Shown here piece by piece: positions 33,601-45,600 of a stretch of 64,000 nt of DNA. The DNA is from Pachyseris speciosa (Eukaryota; Cnidaria; Anthozoa; Scleractinia; Pachyseridae), in NCBI GenBank assembly GCA_016490735.1, contig JAEMWC010000097.1, forward strand, positions 52,501 through 116,500, given 5' to 3'. Each line of letters starts with the position of its first letter. Within the stretch, counting starts at the first letter, position 1. The translations under genes were made by a program, and so were the position numbers. The notes beneath the pieces are model-generated. The model was not told where the DNA came from. It was given only the letters and a program-made list of their open reading frames with translations, and searched no databases.

Positions 33601-36600
33601 ATTTTTTTCACATTTGAGCTCATCTCTGTAAGTTCTTTTAAAAGTTTTAGTTTTTTACGCCATAAGTCGAAAACTACTTTTTGCTGTCAATCTTATGACG
33701 TCATTTTCGCGCCAAAAACCGTTAAAATCAAAAATCCAAAAACATACGATTGTTGGGAATACAAAGTTCTATTATTGTGCAAAGTCTCAGCTCAAACGGT
33801 TGAAAATTAAAAACTAGTTTGAAAGAGATCACTTTTTGGTGACAGCTGACCCGGGGTGCTAGCAAACATTGAGCCAAGAGGACTGCGGATACAAATACAA
33901 TACTTACCAGGGGAGGGACGGGAGAAATCGAGTGAGTGAGTGAGTGAGTGAGTGAGCGAGTGAGTGAGTGAGTGAGTGAGTGAGTGAGTGAGTGAGTGAG
34001 TGAGTGAATGAGTGAGTGAGTGAGTGAGTGAGTGAGTGAGTCAGTGAGTAAAAGTAACAGTAACAGTAACAGTAAATCTTTGTTGCGCCTTACTTTTAAA
34101 GGGAGGTATTGGTCAGTTTACAATAAAGGTTATGTTGCCTACTAGATTAACTGATTAACTAAAAGATCGTACGATAACTTCTAATATAATTGGTATAAAA
34201 GCGAACTGAATAAAAAATCATTAATTATATGACATAAGAATGTCATATACATGGTACAATGCAATCACTCTCACAAACAATACATAGGCGAAGCTAAACG
34301 GCGACTTGGCGACCGTTTCAATGAACATTAAAGAACAGTTGACAAACAAACCATCAGCTATTAACTCTGCGCAGTATCACAACATTTTCTCTCTAACGGT
34401 CACAGCGCTGCTTTAAATCTCTAAATCTAACCGAAATCAAGACTGCAAGCAGTCTCTCTTTCTTTCTTTCGTCGATCTTGTGAGCAAACGCGGGGCGAGC
34501 GGAAGTCAAGTCGAGTGAGCGGAAAGAAAGAGGGCCTTTTCTCTTTGCGACGCGTTCAAATAACTCAACCATGAAAAGCTCCGCGTGGGCCAAAAGTAAA
34601 CTTTCGCGTTTTTGAGGATTTTCGAGCGATTATTTTGGTCTCTGTGGAAAGCTAGAAACCTCTAGTTTTTAGATTTTCTAATTGCCACTCACGAAATAAT
34701 TTCAAGAAGTTGAATTCCATTTTTCCGTCAATGAATAAAATAGCGTTATGATGTTGTCCGTTTCCAGTCATCGCAAATAAGATAATACTGTATTTGTCCT
34801 ACCGGGAAAAAAAGAAAAAAAAGACTTAACTCGCGTTTTATTTGTATTCTTACAATAATTTGGTCTCGACGGAAAGCTAAATCCTTGCAGTTTTAATTTT
34901 TGCATTCCGCTTTGGCGAAAATGTTCATAGAACATTGAACTGTGTACGAGTAAAACAGCGCTTTGAGTGACCGCCGTCCCACAGAATAAACAAACAGGCG
35001 CGCGCTCAGTTTTCGAAAAATTCTAACTCTTGTAAGTTTCGTAGTAAGGCGATAATTTTGGTCTCTATCGAAAGCTAGCCTGCGAACGCAGACGTATTTC
35101 CGGCTGTCACTGGTTCCGCCGAAAATAACGTCTGCGAACTCGAGCCAGATATTGATTTCCGTGACGTCAAAACTTTTGTTTTGTTATTGACCATTAAAAT
35201 TCACCGATAGAATATGACACTCGCGTACACGCGCGACGCCGCGGGAACTTTTAGAGTTCGCAATGGGCGCCATCGAAACATCGAAGAAGATTTTAACTTC
35301 CGAGGTTTGTTTTCTTTGCAAGGCAAAAGTTTCCAGTGCAGAAAAGATAAAGGTGTTTGGAAAAAGTACACTGGCAATTCACTCATTAATTCTGCGTTCA
35401 ACTGAAGTCGATCTGTCCGCTTACGTCGGGAGCGATCTTGCCGCCATTTGCCGCACCAGATGTTATAATCGTCTGCTTCGCTATAAGAGAGCTTTGGAAA
35501 GAGTAGGAGACATTGAAAATGAAATCAAACAAGATTTCAAAAATGATGGCCCGTTCCGAGTCAAAAGACTCGCTAAAGAGTCAGGACAAAAGCCAGAGGC
35601 GAAAAAGAGCTTAAAGTTCGAAGATGCAAATGTAAACAGCAGTCCATCGCAAAGTATCGGCTGGAATTGGCACCTTTCCTTTTACAAGCCCTTCTCTGCC
35701 TCCCGCTTTCACTCTTGGTGCTGTTAGCCCTATTGCTCCAGTAGCCACGTTTCCAAGTCGTGCTTTTCTTGCTCCAAATGGCTTGCTGCAAAACGCTTTC
35801 GGAGGAATAACACCAGGTTTTACTGGCCGATTGTTGACATTGAAATTGCCCCGCTTCCACATTGGATTACATTGTAATGCAAATGAGAAAAATTAACTGT
35901 GGAAAGGGCAAATCCCTTTGAAATAACTTTACATGTCATCATATAACCATGGCGACTATACTGCTGCCTGTTAAAGTCTTTTTTTTGTTACAGCCTATTT
36001 GATGGTCTTGTAAACCCACAATTCAAACATGGAGTGAATGAATTTTCAGTCCAGGTTGAGAAATTTAACAAGTACAAGTAAATAGTTTGTTAAGGGCAAT
36101 ATGAGCTCCCAATTAATGGTTTCAAGTTTTGGCAATGCAAGACAAGAGGCTATGCAGCTCAAAATGAAGTTTGTCATCAACAAAATCAAGGTTCCGATCA
36201 ATGACAGCCAATTTATAAGCATGATTTTCAATCACCTGCTGGCTTAAATTGGGTCTAATCAATCATTTTCAAGAGTATGCAGGATATATATCAACCTTAT
36301 ATACTAGTCATGTATTACAATCTAAAGTGCCAAAAACATGGATGCTCGGAGCAGTACCCAGTTATTAGAAAAATACAATATGTCACCAACAGTCATGCGT
36401 AATGATTGTTGCATAATATTTATTTACAAAGTTTTGTTTTGGTTGAACAGATAGTATATGATTTCATCTTGATTTTCCGGTTTTCACATTATGATCAAAT
36501 TACTTGTATATATACATATTTTCACAACACGTGTCATTTTGGGAGATAGGTTTACCAAGAAATGAATAAATGAATACACAAATTTATGACTGTAGTTATG

Positions 36601-39600
36601 AGTAAGAATATTAATCTTTTGTACATCAAAAATAATGCAATATACAGAATATCAAAGAAAATAGTACCAGGAATGTAAGGAAACAAAGGTATTATTGTAG
36701 CATTTAAACACTTTGAGCCTTAATATCGACAAGGAAATTCTCCAGACTGACCTCAATACATTTTCTTATTATATTAGTTGGGAGAATTCTTTTAAAGATC
36801 AAGGCAATTTCCCTTTGGTAATCATTAACTGTAGTGATACAGTACTCATACTAATTTGATGTTGGTCACTCGTGGAACTTTAAGTGTTAACATGAACCAA
36901 ACATTTAACTATGGGTTTGTTTACATTGTTTAGGAGATAAAATGTCTTAAGGGTTTGTAACAAAATGTTGAAAAGGCAACAATGATTTTCTGACCCCACT
37001 GATTTTGTCGTGAAATTTCGAAAATGTTGGGTCACGAAACAGACTGGAGTTGCCTGCTCTCACACCCTATAAAAATACCGCTATAATTATTATTCTATAT
37101 CTGAGTTTTATGTGAAATAATAAACCAGTGATGTCAATATTTCTTCATTCTATGTGACCTATAAAAAGTTTTGGATCAATATCAGTGTCTGGGCAACTGC
37201 GCACCTACCCCTCCCCTAACCTGACAGTAACACTAACTTATTAACCTATTATAACATGCTGGGTTAGGGGAGGGGAAGGTGCACAGTTGCCCAGATACTG
37301 ATATTCATTCAAAGTTTTGATTGTAGTGTCACTGTAGCCTACATGAGCACAAGCCAAAAAACATGGCTCGCAGTTTACAAAAAACTAACTATTATAGTTT
37401 TCTATATACAAGTGGAGTTTTCTCTTTACATACGTATTGTCAACTGTCCAAAACTGCATCAAAACTCAAGTTCACCACAGCATTTAAAGCAGAAAATGGT
37501 ATGTCAACCTGAGCTTCTTCAACTGATTCTTCCATTGAATCCTCCCATTGAGAAAAACTTAGATTATCAAGTACCATATTTGCCATTTCATCATCTAATG
37601 CAAGGTCATTTCAATCACTGCCAAAGAACGCTTCCTCTTCATCAGACATTTCATCATCCGAACCAATGTCTGTGTCTTCCAAGTCTCCAAACATTTCCTG
37701 TAGGATGCCATGAATTTTGAATGCATGCTGCAAATCCCAAATTTCGAGAAAGCAGCAAATGTCTGCAACTGAAAATAGGTTGGCACAATTATCCAGTACT
37801 TGTTGAATTTGCAACTCTGAAAATCCTAGTATAAATTTAGGATGTGTGAAGTATTTCAACTTGCCACTTGCATCCCTTTTCGTGAGACTTGTCAACAACA
37901 GTTTATGATAGTTGCCCAGTTTAGTCTCGATTTTTTTCATTTCTTCAAATGAAACATTGCGTTCCTGGTGTGGTACATCATTTGGTCCCTCAGCTGCTGA
38001 CAGTGGATAACAAAGTGGTTTGCAATCCTCCAAACCACACTTGCAAGAGACAGAGGAGTTGTCACAACATAAATGAAGAGGATCCAATGGAGGACATTCC
38101 ACGTCAAAATAACTAAGCAAGTGTTTACACCTGCATTCCTTTGCTTTCACATAATCTTTGATATCTTTATCTACATGCATCAGCTGCATTCCTTGTTAAA
38201 GCAGGAAAGCAGTACTTTGTGCACCATCTCTCCCTGCTCTGCCACTTTCTTGCATATAGCACTCTACATTTTTGGCTGGACCAAAATGTACTGTTTGGTG
38301 AACCTGCTTACAGTCCACGCCCATGCCAAAAGCAATTGTTGCGACTAAAATCCGAATGGATCCTTGATCACTTTGGAAAGATGCCAGGATGTGTTCCTTG
38401 TTTGACTGGGGGGTGCAAGAGTGAAGCATTTCCAGTAAGACGGTCTTTGGATTTCTTTCCTCTGAACTGTAAATTTTGTCCCCAAGGAGAGTCTTCAGTG
38501 TTGAGTAGACAACAGCACACTGTTTGATGGTCTGGGTATAAATTATAGTTCTAGTTGCTGCTGAGCCACAATCCTTCACCTCATTGCTTATCCAGGACAA
38601 ATAATCTGCAAGGCTGGCATTTTTCACCATGTACTGGACAACATAGGATATGTTTGCTTTGTTTGGGCTTTCAGTAACAATACGGGGACCATTCATCAAG
38701 AGTACTTCAAATATTGTTTCCCTAGTATCCTCTGTGGCCGTCGCAGTCAATGCAATGAATCGGGTTGGCGGAAGAAGTGACCTGAACTCGTGTAGACGAG
38801 AAAACCAAACTCTGAAGGCTGCATGTTTGTTGCTTTTAGATTTTCCCCTAGAATAAAGGGCGAGTTCAATTATTTTACCTTATAGAAAATAAGTAAATCA
38901 AAAAAAGAAATCTCAACGTACAAACATACATATAACTTGAGCTTTAAGATCAAAATACGACAACACGTGCCTGGGAACTACTGATGTAAACATACAGCTA
39001 GGGGGAATTTGAATACAATAAGATCAGACACGAAAATGCGAAATATTAAAACAAGGTTTATAAGCTTACTATTAAAGCTAGCCCGGAAAATACTCTTACA
39101 TCGGCAATCATTGAATAGAACAGAACTTACCAGTGGCAAATGACATGGGCTTCATCTACAGCGACAGCTCTGACTGAATTTTGGTAAATATCGCTTGACA
39201 ACATTTTTCGCCATTTTGTCTCACCTAACCAAGAATCTGGTGAACCGTAAACGATGGAATAACTTCCATTTTCAACTGCTCTGATCTCTAACTCGGAGCT
39301 GACATCACTGAGTGATATTGCGCTTATTCCACGTGAATTTAAGCGGCTGACTTGGTCTTTCATAAGGTTAATAAGCGGCGAAACAACGAGTACAGTGTTC
39401 TTCTCACGAGTTGCATCCATACAAGAATACACAATGGGCAGCGCCTGAAATACAACACTTTCCAAATCCAGTTGGAAGATTTACAAAAACATCGCTCTTC
39501 GATTCAAAAAGAAATCGCAAGGCTTCCTCTTGATGCTTATTAAGGCTATCAAACCCGAAAACTTCGCATACTTTCCACAACGCATCCTCCGCCATTTTTT

Positions 39601-42600
39601 TAACACGCATTTGCGAGGATTCCACGCACGATTTCTGCGTGTAACCTCTTCGGATATGCAAGGTGAAATGTGATTGGTTTATAAGAGCTGGCGTCATGGA
39701 AATCGTTCTCGTAGCTCGAGTTCGCAGACGCTATTTTCGGCGGAACCAGTGACAGCCGGAAATACGTCTGCGTTCGCAGGCTAATCGAAAGCTAGAAACG
39801 TGTAGATTTTAGATTTTGTATAAATTGGTGCTCACGGAATCCGTTCAAGAAGTTGAATATCGGTTTTCCGTCAATGAATGAAATTACGTTCTCATGTTAT
39901 CCCTTTTCCTGTCAACGCAATATTTGTGTCGCCGGAAAGATTATACCTCGTGTACTATTTGTATTCTTATAATAATTTTGTTTTTTGTGGGGAAAGCTAA
40001 AGCTTCGTAGTTTCTTTTTTTTTTTGAATTCCGTTTGGACGAAAATGTTAACAGAACATAAAAAAAAATTCCCGTGTACACCATTGCTGTCTGCTCTGTT
40101 TCGTTTTGTCTGTCAGCAGGTTGCCAACGACTTATGCTAATCAAATTCTTCTCACAGCGTACATTGTCTCATTAGCCTATTGGAATTTTCCGTTGCCTGT
40201 CCAACGGGAAATGCTGAAGAGCACAGGCTACAGTCCCTCTTTCTTTCCACTCGCTTTGTGCTGACTTCCACTCGCCCCAATTTCCGCTCGCTCGCGCTTC
40301 GCGCTCGCTCACAGGATCCACGAAGGAAAGAAAGAGGAACTACTCGCAGTCTAATCAATATCGTGACGGTATACGTAAAGCCAGAGAAGCATATGTCATC
40401 AGTAGAGGTCAAAAAATTGAACCCTCAAGTATCATTAGAAAGGAAGAAATATCAGTAATGCCTTTCCTTTTGTTTTCATGTCATGTATTTGTCAAATGTT
40501 GTACCTGTACCTTTTTAAAGTTATATTTCTTACCTTTACTATAGTATCATATTATATCAACAACTTGTTTTTAAATTGTAACGTCGTTTTACCTTAGGGT
40601 CATATACTCTATAACACCCCGATGCCAGGTCCTGATGAAGGAAGATTGTGGCTCCCGAAATATTGGTTTTCAATATATGTTCCTCGCTGTGTAACCAACA
40701 TTGCTTGTTTTTTACCGTTTACACCTTTAGAAAGTAAACCTAATTAATTGGTGACAAATTGCTCTTTAATTCTACAGCAAATGCAAATCGTAGCGCATCA
40801 TCAGGAAATTTAAACCTGTTACCTATGACTATCATATGGCGGGCTCTCAGCTTGAAATTGTGTCGCCCGAAAAGGATCTCGGTATTTACATCGCGGATAG
40901 CCTCACGTCGAACATGCAAGTCAATGAGCAATGCCCTAAGGCCAGCAGGCTCCTGGGATATGTAAGGAGAAACACCAGACACGTCAAAAGCATTACGGTC
41001 AGACGCTCGGCATACCTCACACTAGTAAGATCCCATCTTGGTTATGCCACCCAGATCTGGTCTCCGAAGTCTAAAGATCTGATTCGGAAGCTCGAGCGAG
41101 TCCAGAGGCGCGCTACAAAGTATTGTCTGGTCTTTCCATTTATTTGTGACCAAACATATAAGGACAGGCTAATGAAGCTTAACTTGTAAGAATGAATATA
41201 TGAAAATCATAACTTTGAAATGCGGATTATAGAATAAATATGTGAGTGATCATCGCAGTGAGGAACACTACTTAAGCAGTAGTGAAAATGAAGCCTGAAA
41301 AACAAAAAACTTAATCTCTCTTGCATGAGGGTTAGATATGATTTCGTAACTGGCATAGTCAAAGTTACCCAGATTACTAGATCTAATAGCAACCGTAACG
41401 TTACTAACTATTTTTCAAGGAAATGTAACACTGTCACTTTTCAGGGATCTTTTTTCAAATAGAAGCACCAGAATCTGGACAACCTTAGCAAATGACCTTC
41501 AACTTTCACGCAACCTGCAGATCAGTCAGTTCAAATCTATTATGTGGATTGTGTCCAAATATTCAGAAAAATGGGAACTAAACAAAAATGCTTGGAGTTA
41601 TTTATACAATAAACAAGTAGAAAACACTCGATTGCGAGCGTTAAGTTTTAAACCCATCTATGAGAGCAGTTTAACCACACAGAGCATATTACATATGTTA
41701 GCTTTCTGAATTGGAGCGGATGTCTTTCATTATATGCATTTTATCTCTTAAAAGGCAAAAAACTCCCAGCTACTTACGAGGACCAGGTGTTGGCTATGCA
41801 CTTGGTGTTGTTGGCGGAACTCCAACATTGTATAAACTAGTGTTGCAGCACGTGATAGCACAAGATTGAATATCGCCAGATTGGTTCCTAGCCATGCATT
41901 CCGTATCACACTTTGAACTTAACAAACAGCCTCTTTCAACAGAGACTGTGGAAGTAGTGAGATTAACTGTCTCTATAGGATAGAGCATTCCAACCGCTGA
42001 ACAATCCTTGTTGTTTATCTCCATCTTTATCTGTTAAAAAGGAAAAAAAGCTTAAATCTGCTACTTACCAAATGGAGTTGTTGGTACTGTTGGTGTAGGT
42101 GGTTCTGCTGTTACAGGCAGGACTCCAGCATTGCATAAACTAGTGTTGCAGCATGTGATAGCACAAGATTGAATGTCGCCAGATTGGTTCCTAGCAATGC
42201 ATTCCGTATCACAGTATGAACCTAGGAAACATCCTCTTTCAACTGTGGCTGACGCGGAAGTGAGATTAAACGTCTCCACTTGCACACAAGCGTCCAAAGG
42301 CGATAAGCAGATCTCTGCAATCTCGCTCAAAGTACACGCATCATCACTCGGCCCTTGGCAATTGGCGCAGGTCAGATTGGTAGCTATCAAGACACAGAAT
42401 TGCGTATTACAATATTAGCTTTCCATGAAATAGATTTGATTGCTGATTTCCGCGACTGTCATTAAGTAAAACGGCATTTTTCCATGATGTTTATCTCTGA
42501 CATCTTCAGCCAAACTTCTGGTATGTCGCTTATTTCCAGTTTTCACTAAGCATATTTTGATCTCCTAGTACTTCTTCCAAAATGCCTCAAAGACACCGCA

Positions 42601-45600
42601 AATTTTCTATTGATCCAATATGTCCTTGCATTTTGGGCTAGTACATTTTCCATAATGCCTCAAATTCTCTATTGATCCAATAAGTATTAATATAATTGCT
42701 TCTCAGTCATTGCATGATGGACATAATATCATATGGGGTGAACATGATCTTTTTTTCTAGGTATTCTAAGGGCCTGTTTACATGGAGGGAGTCTGCCCCG
42801 GCTAACGGAGCTACTCTGGGAGGGCCAACTTTTCATACGTTTCTTTAGAAAACGAATTGAAGCGTTTACATGCTAGACAGCATAGCCCGCCTTCCCGGGG
42901 AACCCTGTCTATTTTCCCGGGGCACCATTCTAGGCGGGCTAGCGTTTTGCCATGTAAACAGTTCGAGCCGGGTTATCCCATGTAAACAGGACCTAAGGAT
43001 TTTCAGTATAAAACTCGTAGTACAATCGTTACCAAAATTCCTCGTACTTTTCAGAAAACGTGGTTGGGAGGCAAATACGGCAAAAACTTACAGTGAATGA
43101 AATTGATTTTGGCCGACTTTGAACCTCTGTAACTCCTCCACTGAGGTATGATTTTGATAGCGTAAATGGCTTTTGAAAGACATTTGTACCGAGATTACTT
43201 TTTGGAACTATAAAGGACCGATTTAGGCTACAACGACCGTAAACGAATTTGTAAGATTTCATGTAACCCCTTGTAATCAAAATAATCCAAATTACGGCGA
43301 AATTCGAAACCACGTGAGAAAATTTATGATTCCAATTTACGGACGTCGTACTTTCTTTTATGGCTTACTTTTCTGTTGAATAAATAATATCAATAAAAAT
43401 ATTTAAAATAGTGGCAAATGTTGGACTGAGCTAAAATATAAGGTGCACAAAGAGGAGGTGGGAAGGCAAAAACTTGCTTTATAAATTATGCCAATAGATT
43501 TTGATATTTTTCTAGCCACATTAGCAATGTGTGGTTTCCACGTTACATTTTCATCAAGAATAACACCTAAAATCACGGTTTCTTTTACTCGTCCAATGGC
43601 ACATCGACTAATCTCTAGATTGATGTCAAGTGTTTGCCTTTTTTGCCTGGGTTTAAATGCCATAAAATAAATTTTTTTTTAAATTTATGGAAAGCTTAAT
43701 GGCTTGGTACCAGTCTGTTCGGTTAGGTAATTCTTCATTCAAAATGTTTCAATTATATTTACATTTTTGTGTGAAAAGAAGATATTAGTATCGTCAGCGA
43801 ATAGAATGAAGTCTAAAACTTTTGACACATCACACATATCATTAATGTAAATTAGGAAAAGAATAGGACCAAGAATGGAGCTTTGAGGGACACCACACTT
43901 AATAAAATGATGTGAAGAATGACAGCTATTAAATTTTACAAATTGTTGTCTGTTTTTTAGATAATCAGAAAACCAGTTAAATGCAATGTCACGAATACCA
44001 CAGTGTTGCAACTTATCTAAAAGTATTTGATGATTAACAGTGTCGAAAGCTATAGACAGATCAATAAATATTCCTACTGTAACCTCATAATTATCGATAG
44101 CAGAAGAAATTTTATCATATAATAGAGCTCATGCATATTCAGTTGAATGATGTTTACGAAAACCAAATTGATTGTCGGAAAGTATCTTGTATTTACTTAA
44201 GTAATCAATAAGACGATTATAAGTTTTTCCAATATTTTAGAGAATGAAGGTAGAACAGAAATAGGTCTGTAATTGGAAAATATTGATTTATCACCAGCTT
44301 TGAACAAGGCACAACACGAGCGATCTTTAGCTCTACTGGGACAATTCCAGAGGTGATGGATAGATTAAAAATATGGGTCAAAGGGCTACTAATTGAAATA
44401 ATAGTTTCTTTGATTAGACTCATGGGAACATTATCAAAACCTGTAGCTGCCCCAACACGCAACGAACTGCATAAATTGATAACTTCTTGTTCGGAAGTCT
44501 CTTCAAAGGATAAAGAATTCACAAAATTTCCAAAAAGAAAGCAACGATAAGACTTTTGAGATACGGGAATATTATTGGCTAGACTGGGACCAATATTGGT
44601 GAAATATTTACAAAACTGTTCAGCAATTTGTCCTGGATCAGAAAGCTCCTGGTTACGAGATTTAAATACAGATGGTAAGTTCTGTTTCGAAGATTTCTTA
44701 TTCAAGACCTCAGTGAGCAACCTCTAAGTGCTTTCAACATTAGATTTTGATTCTTCAATCTTAATCCGTAATAAAGACGTTTAGCAACTCTTAATGAATG
44801 ATTGAGCTTATTTTTGTAGCACTTGTAAAGAAATTCTGTTTGAACGGTAGGGTTGTTAAGAAAACGTTTATATAATACTATCTTTTTTTAATTGATTTCA
44901 AAAGTGCTTTAGTAAGCCAGGGTTTATAAAGTGTATAACCTTTAGCCTTGACTTTTTTCAACGGAAAGCAGCGATTGTAAATAGCTGTATACTTCTTGAG
45001 AAAATTTCCATACGCCTGGGAAGGATCACTATAACCTGGCAACTCCGCCCAGTTGACATTTTCAATCTCTGACTTAAACTTAGTTAAATTTTGCTGATTC
45101 ATGGAGCGAAAGGTAAAATACTTATTTCTATCAAAAGCCTGTTCATACCCTGATATAACAGTGAAAATGGGAAGATGATCAGAAATGTCATTTAAAAAAA
45201 GACCGCTAATAGATTGATTAAGCGGTTCATTAGTGAAAATGGTGTCAATAAGCGAGGCCTTGTGTGAAGTTATTCTAGTAGGGCGGGTAATCAAAGGAAG
45301 AAACATTCTGGAAAACATTAAGTCTAAAAATTCACCAGTGGCTTGATGACAAGAATGGTTCATTAAATTTAGATTCCAGTCGCCCATCAGAAACACGGTT
45401 TTATTCTCTTTAGAAATAGCGCTAACTAATTGTTCTAGTTCAAAAATGAAATCTCTCAACTTACGGTCGGGTGGTCTATAAATAATTCCGATCACTATGT
45501 TGTTCCCTTTGTTCTATTGATTTCAACAAATAAAGAATCAGCACAATCTTCGGAAAATACCGAGTCAGCACGATGTTCAAACTCTAAATAATCAGCGAGA

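Larger units (their letters stand above)
35076..39783. mobile_element. 4.7-kb TIR transposon carrying zinc-finger-like ORF and RecQ-like helicase
   Basis: Both ends begin TAGCCTGCGAACGCAGACG; about 70 bp at each end are identical apart from one or two bases, and similarity fades inward. With the 9-bp target duplication this defines the element. It carries a + strand ORF near the left end and a minus-strand RecQ-like gene filling the right half. The 9-bp duplication is compatible with Mutator-like or KDZ-type elements, but no transposase is visible, so the superfamily is left open. High TIR identity suggests insertion not long ago, although the genes are already broken. Confidence 0.88.
35067..39792. 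repeat. 9-bp target site duplication of the RecQ transposon
   Basis: ATCGAAAGC occurs at 35067-35075 and 39784-39792, immediately outside the inverted repeats. The undisrupted relative at 34638 reads 'ggtctctgtggaaagctaga', which matches the predicted empty site. Confidence 0.85.
34440..40352. mobile_element. Older inverted-repeat element split by the RecQ transposon
   Basis: The left end 'agactgcaagcagtctctc' and the right end (inverted) 'agactgcgagtagttcctc' start related inverted repeats of about 100 bp containing 'ctctttctttc'-type blocks and CpG-rich 'gagcg' runs. The flanks are AATCA on both sides (34435-34439 and 40353-40357), a likely 5-bp target duplication. Without the nested element it would be about 1.2 kb. 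The interior is two direct repeats of about 370 bp; the second is where the RecQ transposon landed. Confidence 0.7.
40438..43430. repeat. Local triplication, unit 1 (Ly6/uPAR exons plus LINE fragment)
   Basis: Aligns with 46950-50808 (unit 2) and 51628-54720 (unit 3), with a partial extra copy at 46500-46950. The unit order is a hammerhead-like motif, a + strand LINE RT fragment, Ly6/uPAR exon pair on the minus strand, and a MITE. An APE-RT LINE interrupts its right end at 43431. Confidence 0.85.

Noticed and set aside
33930..34050. Tandem repeat as a CRISPR-like or structured array
   Set aside because: A plain (GAGT)n microsatellite with no spacers.
40180..40458. Arg-rich frames on both strands near 40.2-40.45 kb
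   Set aside because: They lie in the CpG-rich inverted repeat of the outer transposon.
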